A stretch of 64,000 nucleotides of DNA from assembly GCF_007744255.1 (NCBI RefSeq), contig NZ_CP036267.1, positions 4,196,001 to 4,260,000 of the forward strand, written 5' to 3'. Below, one piece after another: positions 24,972-32,174 of this stretch. The stretch comes from Thalassoglobus polymorphus. GTDB taxonomy: Bacteria; Planctomycetota; Planctomycetia; Planctomycetales; Planctomycetaceae. Each line of letters starts with the position of its first letter. Position 1 is the first letter of the stretch. The notes below the pieces were generated by a model that did not search any database, was not told the DNA's origin, and was given only the letters and a program-made list of their open reading frames with translations. The position numbers and the translations under genes are program-made.

Positions 24972-26394
24972 CCGCGTCGTCCTCCGTGGGAGCAGAAGAA
25001 GTGGGTGAAGCAACGGCGAGACCGAGCTCGCTCATCAACTGAAGTTCTTTGGCACGCTGCCGGAGCTGGGCTTCCCAGTCCTGGCCTTTGCGGGCGTATT
25101 CATCCGCGAGCGTGGTGGTGTGCGAAGCGAGACGTGTCGCCTGCGCGTTGGCCTCTTTCTGGGGATCCACATGCTCGTGACCGTCCCAGAACCATTGATG
25201 GGGCCATTCGGCAATTGGGCCGAGGCCGGACGGCAGCAGGCCGTCCACCAGCACCGCCTCGTCGAACCAGGCGGCCAGAATGCGGTCGAGCACGATCGTT
25301 TCGATCCGCGACTGGTCGATGCGGATCGATTTGAAGTAGGTCTGATGATCGAGACGACCGGAGGCGTAGTTGTACGAGGCGCTATTGCCGGCCGCGATGT
25401 TGAACGGCATGTTCAGGCAACGGGCGATCTCGTTGAGAACTTCGCGTTTGAACTCGGCGTATGTTCCGGTTGGCTGCTCCGCATGAAGCTGAGCCATCTT
25501 CCATCCGCCGGGCATCGTCAGCAGCGTGTTGCGATCCAGCTCGATCGGATCGAGCGGTTCGACGGCTTCGGTTTCGCCGTGCGGAGGCGCGTCGGTGTAG
25601 ATGATGCCGGCGTAGTAAGCGGCCGCTTTGGCCGCATCGAGCGTGGCGAGGGAATAGTCCCGCAGCATCGCAAACAGCGGCAGCGCGGGCGTGATGTCCG
25701 GAATCCCGCGACTCTGCCCGGGACGATCAACGCGGAACAGGTGCAGTACGGCGTCGGCCGGAATGCGGTCGTAGTCTTTGACGAATGAATGTCCACCACC
25801 GGGATGCTCCCGCAGCACGTGATATTCGATTGGGTTGCCGGCGGCATCAAACACAATGCCGTCGATGGCGCGGGCGTCGTTCCAGCGCAGGTCGGGCGTC
25901 GTGACCTGTTCGGCTTCGACGAGCCGCAGGTCGAGTTGCACGTCAGTTTCGACACGCGGATTGCTGATCAGGATGGCGAAGGTTTCGCCATCCTGCGTCT
26001 GGGCCATCCGCAGCGTGCGGAGTTTTTCGGCGAGGCCAACCGCTTTGGCCCACTGGTTGAAGGCCCGTTCGATCTGCCGATTGGCTTCAGCGTCTTCGGT
26101 GAGCAGTTGCAGCCGCGGACCGGTGCCGACAATGTCGTTCGCCAGTGTGAGCACAATGCCCCGGGCGTAACTGTTGTTGGCGACCTCGTAGCGAGCGCGG
26201 TTCCGCAGAATGCGGCGGACCTCCGGGCTGTTGGCGGCATTGGCCGACAGACCATCCGCGTTGGCCCAGTGACGCCGGTTGTTGTCGGACGTCAGGGCCG
26301 AGTCGTATTTGCCACGCAGAAACCGGGTCGCCCGACGAGTCAGTCGGACATCCGGTTTGGAGGCAAACAGGGTACGGCGCAGCCAGTTCAGCAT
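24931..26394 (-). CDS. Portal protein (lambda gpB type)
   Basis: 487 residues from ATG 26394; a GTG at 26400 is possible. ARYEVANNSYARGIVLTLAN (60-90), GETFAILISNP, and above all NMPFNIAAGNSASYNYASGRLDHQ (about 340-365) followed by YFKSIRIDQSRIE are hallmarks of lambda-family portals. Twelve copies form the DNA entry channel in the head. It follows the gpW-like gene with a 2-base gap and overlaps the protease-capsid start. The C-terminal end is acidic (EDDADVDQDEE), as expected for the part facing the head. Confidence 0.93.
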   Translation of the reverse strand: MLNWLRRTLFASKPDVRLTRRATRFLRGKYDSALTSDNNRRHWANADGLSANAANSPEVRRILRNRARYEVANNSYARGIVLTLANDIVGTGPRLQLLTEDAEANRQIERAFNQWAKAVGLAEKLRTLRMAQTQDGETFAILISNPRVETDVQLDLRLVEAEQVTTPDLRWNDARAIDGIVFDAAGNPIEYHVLREHPGGGHSFVKDYDRIPADAVLHLFRVDRPGQSRGIPDITPALPLFAMLRDYSLATLDAAKAAAYYAGIIYTDAPPHGETEAVEPLDPIELDRNTLLTMPGGWKMAQLHAEQPTGTYAEFKREVLNEIARCLNMPFNIAAGNSASYNYASGRLDHQTYFKSIRIDQSRIETIVLDRILAAWFDEAVLVDGLLPSGLGPIAEWPHQWFWDGHEHVDPQKEANAQATRLASHTTTLADEYARKGQDWEAQLRQRAKELQLMSELGLAVASPTSSAPTEDDADVDQDEETPVSAE

Positions 26395-26396
26395 GG

Positions 26397-26594
26397 TCAC
26401 TCGGAACCCGGAGGAACGATCTTCGTGATCCGGAGACCGAGGCGTTTGGACTTCGCCGCCTGCTTCGAGGCGAGATACCGATCCGCGGCAATCTGCTCGG
26501 AGAGCTTGTGCTGCTCCATGCTGCCGGAATCGCCGGTGGCCTTGGCAGGCCCATCGGCGTTGTCACGGATCGTCTGGTCGAGGTCGTCAGCCAT
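26397..26594 (-). CDS. Small connector protein between terminase and portal (gpW position)
   Basis: 65 residues from ATG 26594; the longer frame to 26696 would run through the 43-bp element. The C-terminal half (QHKLSEQIAADRYLASKQAA then RLGLRITKIVPPG) is a charged helix and a beta tail as in gpW-like proteins located at the same place in lambda-type phages. It lies 29 bases after the first copy of the 43-bp element, so it is the first gene of the structural transcript. Confidence 0.7.
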   Translation of the reverse strand: MADDLDQTIRDNADGPAKATGDSGSMEQHKLSEQIAADRYLASKQAAKSKRLGLRITKIVPPGSE

Positions 26595-26623
26595 TGGGGT
26601 CTCACAGACGGCAGCAACACGCT

Positions 26624-26666
26624 GCCTATCTGGAGAGCTACCCGGTTGACCTGTGAAGTGACGGAG
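26624..26666 (-). promoter_or_regulatory. 43-bp element, copy 1 (upstream of head genes)
   Basis: On the minus strand: CGTCA near the 5' side, 18-base spacer ending AACCGGG, then TAGCTCTCCA and TAG. It aligns without gaps to 40950-40992 and 49235-49277; the block AACCGGGTAGCTCTCCA is identical in all three. It ends 29 bases before the ATG of the gpW-like gene, exactly the distance seen for copy 2. Spacing of CGTCA and TAGCTC (18 bases) is what a promoter with -35 and -10 elements would show. Confidence 0.7.
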
Positions 26667-26689
26667 ACAATGCGAAAACGTGTAAGATC

Positions 26690-26705
26690 GTTCCATATAT
26701 GGAAC
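26690..26705. promoter_or_regulatory. Perfect 16-bp palindrome
   Basis: GTTCCATATATGGAAC reads the same on both strands. It lies between the 43-bp element (minus direction) and the HNH gene (plus direction), 43 bases before the HNH start, and is probably an operator for a dimeric regulator. Confidence 0.6.
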
Positions 26706-26747
26706 CGTAAGCTGCGCGGTGTGTCTGGAGAATGACGTGTTGGACCA

Positions 26748-27464
26748 ATGCGCCAGTTGAAACTAGATCAAGGCCGCAGGGAGACCGTTTTGCCGACCAC
26801 GAATAAAAAGCACCTTCCAAAGAGCTGCGTGTATTGTTCGACGACACAGAATCTGACCGTTGAGCATGCGCCGCCGAAGCTCATTTTTCCCAAGCCACGG
26901 CCCAACGATCTAATAACGGTGCCGGCATGTGAGGACTGCAATCAGCAAGGTTCGAAAGATGCCGAGTACTTTCGTCTTTGTCTCGCAATGAATCCGTTCA
27001 CAAAGGACGCACCAAGTGTCGTCTCGCTGAAGCCTACAATTCAGCAGTCGCTGCAACGACCACAAGCCACCGGTTTCCTGACCGCTCTCCTCACATCGCT
27101 AAAACCTGATGGGGACGATTTCCAACTCACTGTGGACATGGGACGGATTCATCTCGTGGTTAGAAGGATCGTGCAGTGCCTATACCTGCACGAAACCGGA
27201 ACGTCGCTACCCGTTCAGACACATGAATCTCGGGTTTTGTCAATCGAGAGTCTTGGCAGGATGGAGGCTGACCGACCTCAGAAACTCCGAGACGACATTA
27301 TCACTCCGTTGATGCAAGAACCGATTAATCTCTATGCCGACAATCAGTTTGCATACTGGGTGACTCACACCAACGTACCGTTCGTGTCAGCTTGGGCTCT
27401 CCTGTTCTACGGCCGGCTCCCGTTCATTGGATTCACTGGCAAGAAGGTCAAAGATCCTGAATGA
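26748..27464 (+). CDS. HNH-type endonuclease (cargo gene)
   Basis: 238 residues. CVYC (27-30), the VEHAPPK motif with the catalytic-type His40, and CEDCN (61-65) form a zinc-bound HNH core; the rest is a helical domain of unknown type with ALLFYGRLPFIGF near the end. It is transcribed against the phage head genes, has lower GC and its own palindromic operator region, so it was acquired separately as a moron. HNH proteins of this kind with an EH..P motif occur in defence genes and homing elements; either is possible. The start could be downstream at TTG (PTTNKK). Confidence 0.78.
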   Translation: MRQLKLDQGRRETVLPTTNKKHLPKSCVYCSTTQNLTVEHAPPKLIFPKPRPNDLITVPACEDCNQQGSKDAEYFRLCLAMNPFTKDAPSVVSLKPTIQQSLQRPQATGFLTALLTSLKPDGDDFQLTVDMGRIHLVVRRIVQCLYLHETGTSLPVQTHESRVLSIESLGRMEADRPQKLRDDIITPLMQEPINLYADNQFAYWVTHTNVPFVSAWALLFYGRLPFIGFTGKKVKDPE

Positions 27465-27494
27465 CCGCGCGTGACGACAGGGTGAACGGTGTAT

Positions 27495-27671
27495 TTATTC
27501 CGCACCGACCACCTTCTCGGTGGTCGTCACCCGTCTGCCGCAGTATCTGCACTCCTTCCGCCGTAAGATTTTCTCCGCTCGCGGTCGTGTGTAGACCACG
27601 TAGAAATGCCGGCAGCCGCAGTTCGGGCAGACGAGGCCTTTCGGTTCGGGATCGCGCTTCTGATGGGTCAT
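27495..27671 (-). CDS. Zinc-ribbon protein resembling the NrdR N-terminus (58 aa)
   Basis: 58 residues from ATG 27671, which overlaps the terminase stop (ATGA at 27668-27671). VCPNCGCRHFYVVYTRP and KECRYCGRRVTTTEKV are a four-cysteine ribbon with the spacing and the ...RRECxxCxxRFTTYE-like ending of NrdR, but the ATP-cone that follows in NrdR is missing. It may be a small DNA-binding regulator of late genes, or a terminase accessory. It is coupled to the terminase by the overlap. Confidence 0.75.
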   Translation of the reverse strand: MTHQKRDPEPKGLVCPNCGCRHFYVVYTRPRAEKILRRKECRYCGRRVTTTEKVVGAE

Positions 27672-29938
27672 CCCCGCTTGCTCCTCTGCAACGCGGACAG
27701 CCGGACGCGTGGTGGCGCGGGGCCTTGCGGCGCATCGGTACCGAACAGCACGCAGCCCTGTATCGACGCAGAGACCGCGCAGCCCACGACACCGTCGAGC
27801 CAGTGGTTATCGGGCTGCTCGGGGCGGATCTTCCATTCGTCCACCGTCCGGCCCCGCCCTTCGGTCTTCACGCGGTATTCAGCGGTCAACTGCTCGGCGA
27901 ACATCCGGTGCGTTTCCGGACTGGTTCCGAACAGGGACAGACAACCGGGATCGCCCTGCGCCACGACCAGCCGAGCCTGCACGAACGACTTCCAGTAGTT
28001 CGTGTCGTAGATCACATGCCGGACCGCCCGCTTGCCGCTGGCGTTTGTCATCCGCCAGTTGAGTCCGACGCGTTCTCCCGGTTTGCGTTTGTAATCAGAG
28101 AATGGCCGGCTGGAGGCCCCCACGAACCGCCCGTGTGAAGGGAGCACGATCCCGGCGTGCTTCGATTGCCGGCAGAACTGGTAGACCACATCCGTTGATG
28201 AACCCCAGTTGGCGTCGATGAGACAACGGTCGATCCGCAGTTCCGCACCGTCGTCGCGTCGCCAACTCCGTGACAGTCGATCTTCAGTTAACGCCTCCAG
28301 CCCGGCGTAGATGGATCCCTCGAGCCCAGTTCCTTTCGCTGCAACGGCCAGCGTTCGCGTGGCGTCCCGCAGTGTGAAGTACGGTCGCTTCTGGTCGGGG
28401 TAGGTGCCGTAATCAATGATGTAGCCCGTGAAGTCGTCTTCCCACGCACAGACCACGAAGAACAACAACTTCTGCTGTACGTCGATGAACATCGTCAGGT
28501 GATTGCAGCCAACCGGCACCAGATGCTGCGGCAGGCCACAGGTCTTGCCGGCGATCTGATCGGCCGTCAGCAGATCATCATCGGCGGCCGTCTCCGGCAG
28601 CGGTTCGTTCTGGTATTCCGCGAAGAACGCGGCTTCATTCTGCAGCTTCAGATTCATGGCATGCTGTATGGCCGAGAGTTCATCCGGATTGAACCGCTCC
28701 GGCCAGGCAATGACCGCGCCTTCGTCCATCGCTTTCCGATGTTTGCGATAGAACTCGGTGGCTTCCGCCAGCCCCCGTTCATTCCGCAGTGCTTCGGCAC
28801 GCACCTGGCCGTACTGCTGCCACAGCTTTTCGTTGGTCGGGAACGTATAGACCATCTTCGTGCGGTCACCCTGCCATTGCGGGTGTTTGTCCCGATCCAG
28901 CATCCGATCGGCCATGTCATCCGGACGAATGACCGTGCATGGCATGATGCCGCTGATCTTGTTGCCGGGACCGGCCAGGCCGAGGACCGCGCCGGCAAGG
29001 ATGCTCTCGCGCTGGGCACACTGGGATGGCGATCGCGCCGACTCGTCTGTCTGGGGGTCGTCGAGAATGACAAGCGAAGGCCGTACGGTCCGGCCATCGG
29101 CTCGTTTGAACTTCATCCCGCGAATGCGACCGGTGATCCCGGCGACTTTGACGATCGCTCCCGACGCCTTCGAATCCGGCATTGTCGGCATCACGATCTC
29201 TTTGGCAGTCCATGAGATGTGCGTCCGCTCGCCCTGGTACAGCTGGCCGGTGCAGCGGTTCGCGATCCCTTCCAGCCGCTGGATCGGATAGACCGCCTCG
29301 GGGAAGTCCTCGAGCAGCAGTTCGTTGCCGTCAAGTTCCATCTTGATGGAGTCGAGCATCTCCTCCGCATGCACCTCACTCGCGCCGATCAATGCGATGA
29401 ACTCCCGGTGCCCGAACAGGATCGCCCACAGACAGGCGCATTCGGCGATTGTCGTCTTGCCCGACCCACGTGGCATCGCCAATGCGAACAACCCGCCATG
29501 CAGCACCGCTTCTTCGATCTTCGCGATGACCTTCAAATGGTCCGGTGACCATGCCAGGTGAAACGACAACGGGAAGTACGTCTCGCAGAAGAACCGAAAA
29601 CTTTCGCCCGCCTGTCGTTTGCGTTCCGGATTGATAACCGCCGGCAGATCGCCAATGTCGCGACCCGACAGCGAGAGCATCGCGTTGCGAGCCCGAGCCT
29701 GCTCCTTCATCGCGTCGTAGCCGGTCAGACCCTCGGGATCCGGTTTCGGCGCATGCCGCCGCGCGACCAGCCAGCCGATGTATCGGAACAGGTCGACGGT
29801 CCGGTTCTCCCCGATCCGGAACCCGGCCCGGGTGCGATGCCGATGCAGCTGCCGTTCGCTGATCACTTCGCCCAACGGGGTTGAGTTGAGCAGCCGGCAC
29901 AACTGAGTCGGTCCGAGTTGTCGGGGGTCAATCGCCAC
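27668..29938 (-). CDS. Terminase large subunit
   Basis: 756 residues. An N-terminal extension of about 60 residues (TQLCRLLNSTPLGEVISERQ, FRIGENRTVDLFRYIGW) looks like a helix-turn-helix domain and may replace a small subunit. The ATPase has Walker A PRGSGKTT (156-163) and Walker B LVILDDPQT (about 283-291). The nuclease half (MFIDVQQKLLFFVVCAW with Asp, later DANWGSSTDVVYQFCR, and DGVVGCAVSA) follows. It packages DNA into the prohead. Length is above the usual GpA family because of the N-terminal piece. It overlaps the small gene at 29928 by 11 bases. Confidence 0.93.
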   Translation of the reverse strand: MAIDPRQLGPTQLCRLLNSTPLGEVISERQLHRHRTRAGFRIGENRTVDLFRYIGWLVARRHAPKPDPEGLTGYDAMKEQARARNAMLSLSGRDIGDLPAVINPERKRQAGESFRFFCETYFPLSFHLAWSPDHLKVIAKIEEAVLHGGLFALAMPRGSGKTTIAECACLWAILFGHREFIALIGASEVHAEEMLDSIKMELDGNELLLEDFPEAVYPIQRLEGIANRCTGQLYQGERTHISWTAKEIVMPTMPDSKASGAIVKVAGITGRIRGMKFKRADGRTVRPSLVILDDPQTDESARSPSQCAQRESILAGAVLGLAGPGNKISGIMPCTVIRPDDMADRMLDRDKHPQWQGDRTKMVYTFPTNEKLWQQYGQVRAEALRNERGLAEATEFYRKHRKAMDEGAVIAWPERFNPDELSAIQHAMNLKLQNEAAFFAEYQNEPLPETAADDDLLTADQIAGKTCGLPQHLVPVGCNHLTMFIDVQQKLLFFVVCAWEDDFTGYIIDYGTYPDQKRPYFTLRDATRTLAVAAKGTGLEGSIYAGLEALTEDRLSRSWRRDDGAELRIDRCLIDANWGSSTDVVYQFCRQSKHAGIVLPSHGRFVGASSRPFSDYKRKPGERVGLNWRMTNASGKRAVRHVIYDTNYWKSFVQARLVVAQGDPGCLSLFGTSPETHRMFAEQLTAEYRVKTEGRGRTVDEWKIRPEQPDNHWLDGVVGCAVSASIQGCVLFGTDAPQGPAPPRVRLSALQRSKRG

Positions 29939-30143
29939 GTCGGCTCATCTCCTTCACGAGCCAGGCGGCGTAGTGCACGAGGTTCAGCGTGCCATCCGCG
30001 TTGACGGGTGCGCCGGCGTCGATATCGGCCTGCAGCATGTCTTCCGAGACCGGGTCGCCACCGGTGCGCGTCAGCAGTCGCGCGGCGTCGCGGAGCGACA
30101 TCGCGGTCGGGCTGAGGGGCGACTTTTCGCGGTCATCGGACAT
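29928..30143 (-). CDS. Small protein before terminase (71 aa)
   Basis: 71 residues. The stretch MSLRDAARLLTRTGGDPVSE followed by LQADIDAGAPVNADGTLNLV is a winged-helix-like pattern similar to DNA-binding small terminase subunits and to the N-terminus of the large subunit next door. By position it is the best candidate for a small terminase subunit; the family is not recognised. Confidence 0.65.
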   Translation of the reverse strand: MSDDREKSPLSPTAMSLRDAARLLTRTGGDPVSEDMLQADIDAGAPVNADGTLNLVHYAAWLVKEMSRRGD

Positions 30144-30261
30144 CCCTGAAAACCTCTGAAATCAGCTCAGAATTGCTGCGAAACGGAGTGGATGTCGTTC
30201 CGCACCCGAGGTAACTCGTGTCATGTCGAAAGACGGATTTGGCAGACGAAAAGGGACCACC

Positions 30262-30456
30262 ATGAACACCAACGACATTGGCAGAACGGACAGCGGCGAA
30301 CTTCGCAGGCTTGCTGACGGACTGAAACAAGACGCGAGGGCGCTGTGGGAAGTGGGCAACAAAACGGAAGCCATGCGGCTCTTCCGGCTGTTTCGGAGGA
30401 TCGCCCGCGAACTCCACCGCCGACGCAACCCGGCCCTGATCCATCTTTGGAACTAA
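30262..30456 (+). CDS. Small basic hypothetical protein (64 aa)
   Basis: 64 residues from ATG 30262 with AAGGGA upstream; an earlier ATG at 30223 lacks a box. Almost entirely helical and charged: LRRLADGLKQDARALWEVG, then AMRLFRLFRRIARELHRRRN. No family recognised. It begins a five-gene plus-strand block that runs against the phage operon. Confidence 0.65.
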   Translation: MNTNDIGRTDSGELRRLADGLKQDARALWEVGNKTEAMRLFRLFRRIARELHRRRNPALIHLWN

Positions 30457-30481
30457 CACGCCACCGAACGAGAACACGACC

Positions 30482-30703
30482 ATGACGAACGCCAACGACC
30501 ACAATCCGCCGCGACGCATCAACTGCGAAGCGCTACGAACACTGCACTCATTGGAACGGACGCTGCGGCGGCACATCGACGACCTGATGAAGGTCGACTG
30601 CGAGGACACCGAAGCGGCTGAGGCGGTCGTCTTCGCGATCGAGGCGGCCGAGAAGGCACTCAACAACGTCGGCGTCACCAGACGCCGCATCAACCAGGCA
30701 TGA
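30482..30703 (+). CDS. Small helical hypothetical protein (73 aa)
   Basis: 73 residues: LHSLERTLRRHIDDLMKVD and AAEAVVFAIEAAEKALNNVG form two amphipathic helices. No family recognised. A perfect terminator hairpin (30705-30731) follows the stop directly. Confidence 0.65.
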   Translation: MTNANDHNPPRRINCEALRTLHSLERTLRRHIDDLMKVDCEDTEAAEAVVFAIEAAEKALNNVGVTRRRINQA

Positions 30704-30704
30704 C

Positions 30705-30731
30705 CAGCCGGCCCGATGGCCGGCTGTTTTT
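30705..30731 (+). terminator. Rho-independent terminator
   Basis: CAGCCGGCC, four-base loop, GGCCGGCTG, then five T. It ends 35 bases before the next gene of the same block. Confidence 0.75.
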
Positions 30732-30765
30732 GTTTCCAGACTTCCTTTTTCACAGGAGCAACACG

Positions 30766-31122
30766 ATGGCGACGAAGAAGACCACCACGACGACGAAGAC
30801 CCGCAAGCCCGCCCAGCGCAAGGCGGCAAAGAAGGCCCCCGCGACCAACAAGCAGGCGGCGGCTCAAAAGAAACCGAAGGCCGGCGGCAAGCGGGACGGG
30901 AAGATGAGCGCCCTCGACGCGGCGGCGAAGGTGCTGGCTGAAGCGGGCGAGCCGCTGACCGCCAAGGCGATGATCGAAGCGATGGCGACAAAGGGGTACT
31001 GGACCAGCCCCGGCGGCAAGACGCCCCACTCGACGCTGTACGCCGCGATCATTCGCGAGATTGCGAAAAAGGGGGACGAGTCGCGATTCAAGAAGACCGA
31101 CCGCGGTCAATTCACCGTCTGA
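30766..31122 (+). CDS. HARE-HTH protein with histone H1-like tail
   Basis: 118 residues from ATG 30766 (AGGAG box). Residues 2-45 are a lysine/alanine/proline/threonine tail (repeats like TKKTTTTTKTRKPAQRKAAK) as in histone H1. Residues 50-118 are a HARE-HTH winged helix (SALDAAAKVLAEAGEPLTAK, AMIEAMATKGYW, KTPHSTLYAAIIREI, RGQFTV), the domain found in ASXL, RpoE delta and restriction enzymes. It should bind DNA non-specifically by the tail and perhaps modified or bent DNA by the domain. Such proteins occur in planctomycetes; here it rides in a prophage and could compact DNA or affect host transcription. Confidence 0.85.
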   Translation: MATKKTTTTTKTRKPAQRKAAKKAPATNKQAAAQKKPKAGGKRDGKMSALDAAAKVLAEAGEPLTAKAMIEAMATKGYWTSPGGKTPHSTLYAAIIREIAKKGDESRFKKTDRGQFTV

Positions 31123-31131
31123 GGTCTCGCG

Positions 31132-31428
31132 ATGAAGAACCCCAACCATGAAATGGCTGATGCGATCCGCGACGTAACAGCCTCGGTGCAGAAGGCGATT
31201 GACGAGGGGTACCGATCCCGGGCCATCGATGTCGATGACCTCGTCGAGGTGCTCCTCGCGATCGCCGACCGGTTGGACCCGCCCGTCGAGCCGCCCGAAC
31301 AGAATCGGGTGGCTCCGGGGCTGGCCTGTCCGGAATGCGGTGAGGCCGACGCCGATCGCCTGATCTGGCTCGACGACGAATTTGTACGGTGCGACGCCTG
31401 CGGGACGATCTACCCGCCGGCGGGATGA
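31132..31428 (+). CDS. Zinc-ribbon hypothetical protein (98 aa)
   Basis: 98 residues. An N-terminal helical part (MADAIRDVTASVQKAIDEGY, VDDLVEVLLAIADRLDP) and a C-terminal ribbon with CPECG and CDACG (about 64-68, 89-93). No further family assignment. Starts nine bases after the HARE-HTH gene; same transcript. Confidence 0.7.
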   Translation: MKNPNHEMADAIRDVTASVQKAIDEGYRSRAIDVDDLVEVLLAIADRLDPPVEPPEQNRVAPGLACPECGEADADRLIWLDDEFVRCDACGTIYPPAG

Positions 31429-31452
31429 GATAACATCACGAGGAGACGAACC

Positions 31453-31707
31453 ATGACAACCTGGCTGGTGGCCACGCTCGCACGGTACGTGCTGGTGGAA
31501 GCCGAAGACGAATCGACCGCCCGCGAACTCGGGCATGTCGCGCTGTATGACCTGTACGCCGACCTCCGCGAGCGCTACGGACGGGACGTGCCGATCAACA
31601 TCCTGACCGTCCGGCACGCGACTGAATCCGAGATCGACCAGTGGCGCTGGCATCACGAAATGCTGGCGCGGGAAGCCGAATGGCAGGCTCGCCGGCAAGA
31701 CGGCTGA
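31453..31707 (+). CDS. Small hypothetical protein (84 aa)
   Basis: 84 residues with GGAGA box. WLVATLARYVLVEAEDESTA is a beta-helix start; the second half (HHEMLAREAEWQARRQ) is a charged helix. No family recognised. Last gene of the plus-strand block; a hairpin with T tract (31759-31779) follows. Confidence 0.65.
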   Translation: MTTWLVATLARYVLVEAEDESTARELGHVALYDLYADLRERYGRDVPINILTVRHATESEIDQWRWHHEMLAREAEWQARRQDG

Positions 31708-31758
31708 CCCCGACGCGATTCGCGTCGACGCCCCACGCGACCACCGCTTCGCGGCGGT

Positions 31759-31779
31759 GCCCGAACGTGCGGGCGTTTT
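31759..31779 (+). terminator. Terminator of the plus-strand block
   Basis: GCCCG, six-base loop, CGGGC, G, TTTT. It is preceded by two further small hairpins (31730-31747 and 31742-31759 region) and separates the block from the convergent gene at 31800. Confidence 0.65.
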
Positions 31780-31799
31780 CTCGTGGCTCGGACGCTCGT

Positions 31800-32174
31800 T
31801 CAAATCTCCGCCTCCTTCGCGACACGGCCCAACGTGGGCGAACCGTCGCCGTCCTCCGGAACCAGATAGCGGACCGGTTTCCCCAGTTCGCCGGCAATCC
31901 GGATCTCGGCCGTCACACCGACCGATTCCCGCCAGCCGTCCAGCGTGAGCACGACCAGTTCGTCGCACCGCCGCAGATGCTCCCGGTCGAACCGTTCCCA
32001 GAAAGGCCACTCGGTGGGCAGGCCATGATCGACCAGCGGATGGCCATGCACGATCGGCGCGAACACGACCTGTCCCTGCCGCATGAGCAAAGCCGCCATC
32101 CGGCAGACGGCATGAAATCGCTGTTCGCGAACGGTCGGGCATGGGTGTGAGTACGGGCTCGCAAGATAAATCAT
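31800..32174 (-). CDS. DUF1937 (nucleoside deoxyribosyltransferase-like) protein
   Basis: 124 residues from ATG 32174, overlapping the methylase stop by four bases. MIYLASPYSHP is the DUF1937 signature, a Rossmann-type start related to nucleoside 2-deoxyribosyltransferases; HGHPLVDHGLPTEWPFWERF and CDELVVLTLDGWRESVGVTA continue it, with DGW..S..V as expected. Such phage genes probably act on nucleotides or modified bases. The coupling to the ParB-methylase suggests a role in DNA modification, but this is inference. Confidence 0.83.
   Translation of the reverse strand: MIYLASPYSHPCPTVREQRFHAVCRMAALLMRQGQVVFAPIVHGHPLVDHGLPTEWPFWERFDREHLRRCDELVVLTLDGWRESVGVTAEIRIAGELGKPVRYLVPEDGDGSPTLGRVAKEAEI

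Noticed and set aside
30133-32142. A 669-codon minus-strand frame
   Set aside because: It is antisense to five plus-strand genes with ribosome binding sites and terminators and overlaps the DUF1937 gene; composition is Arg/Pro/Ser-rich shadow.
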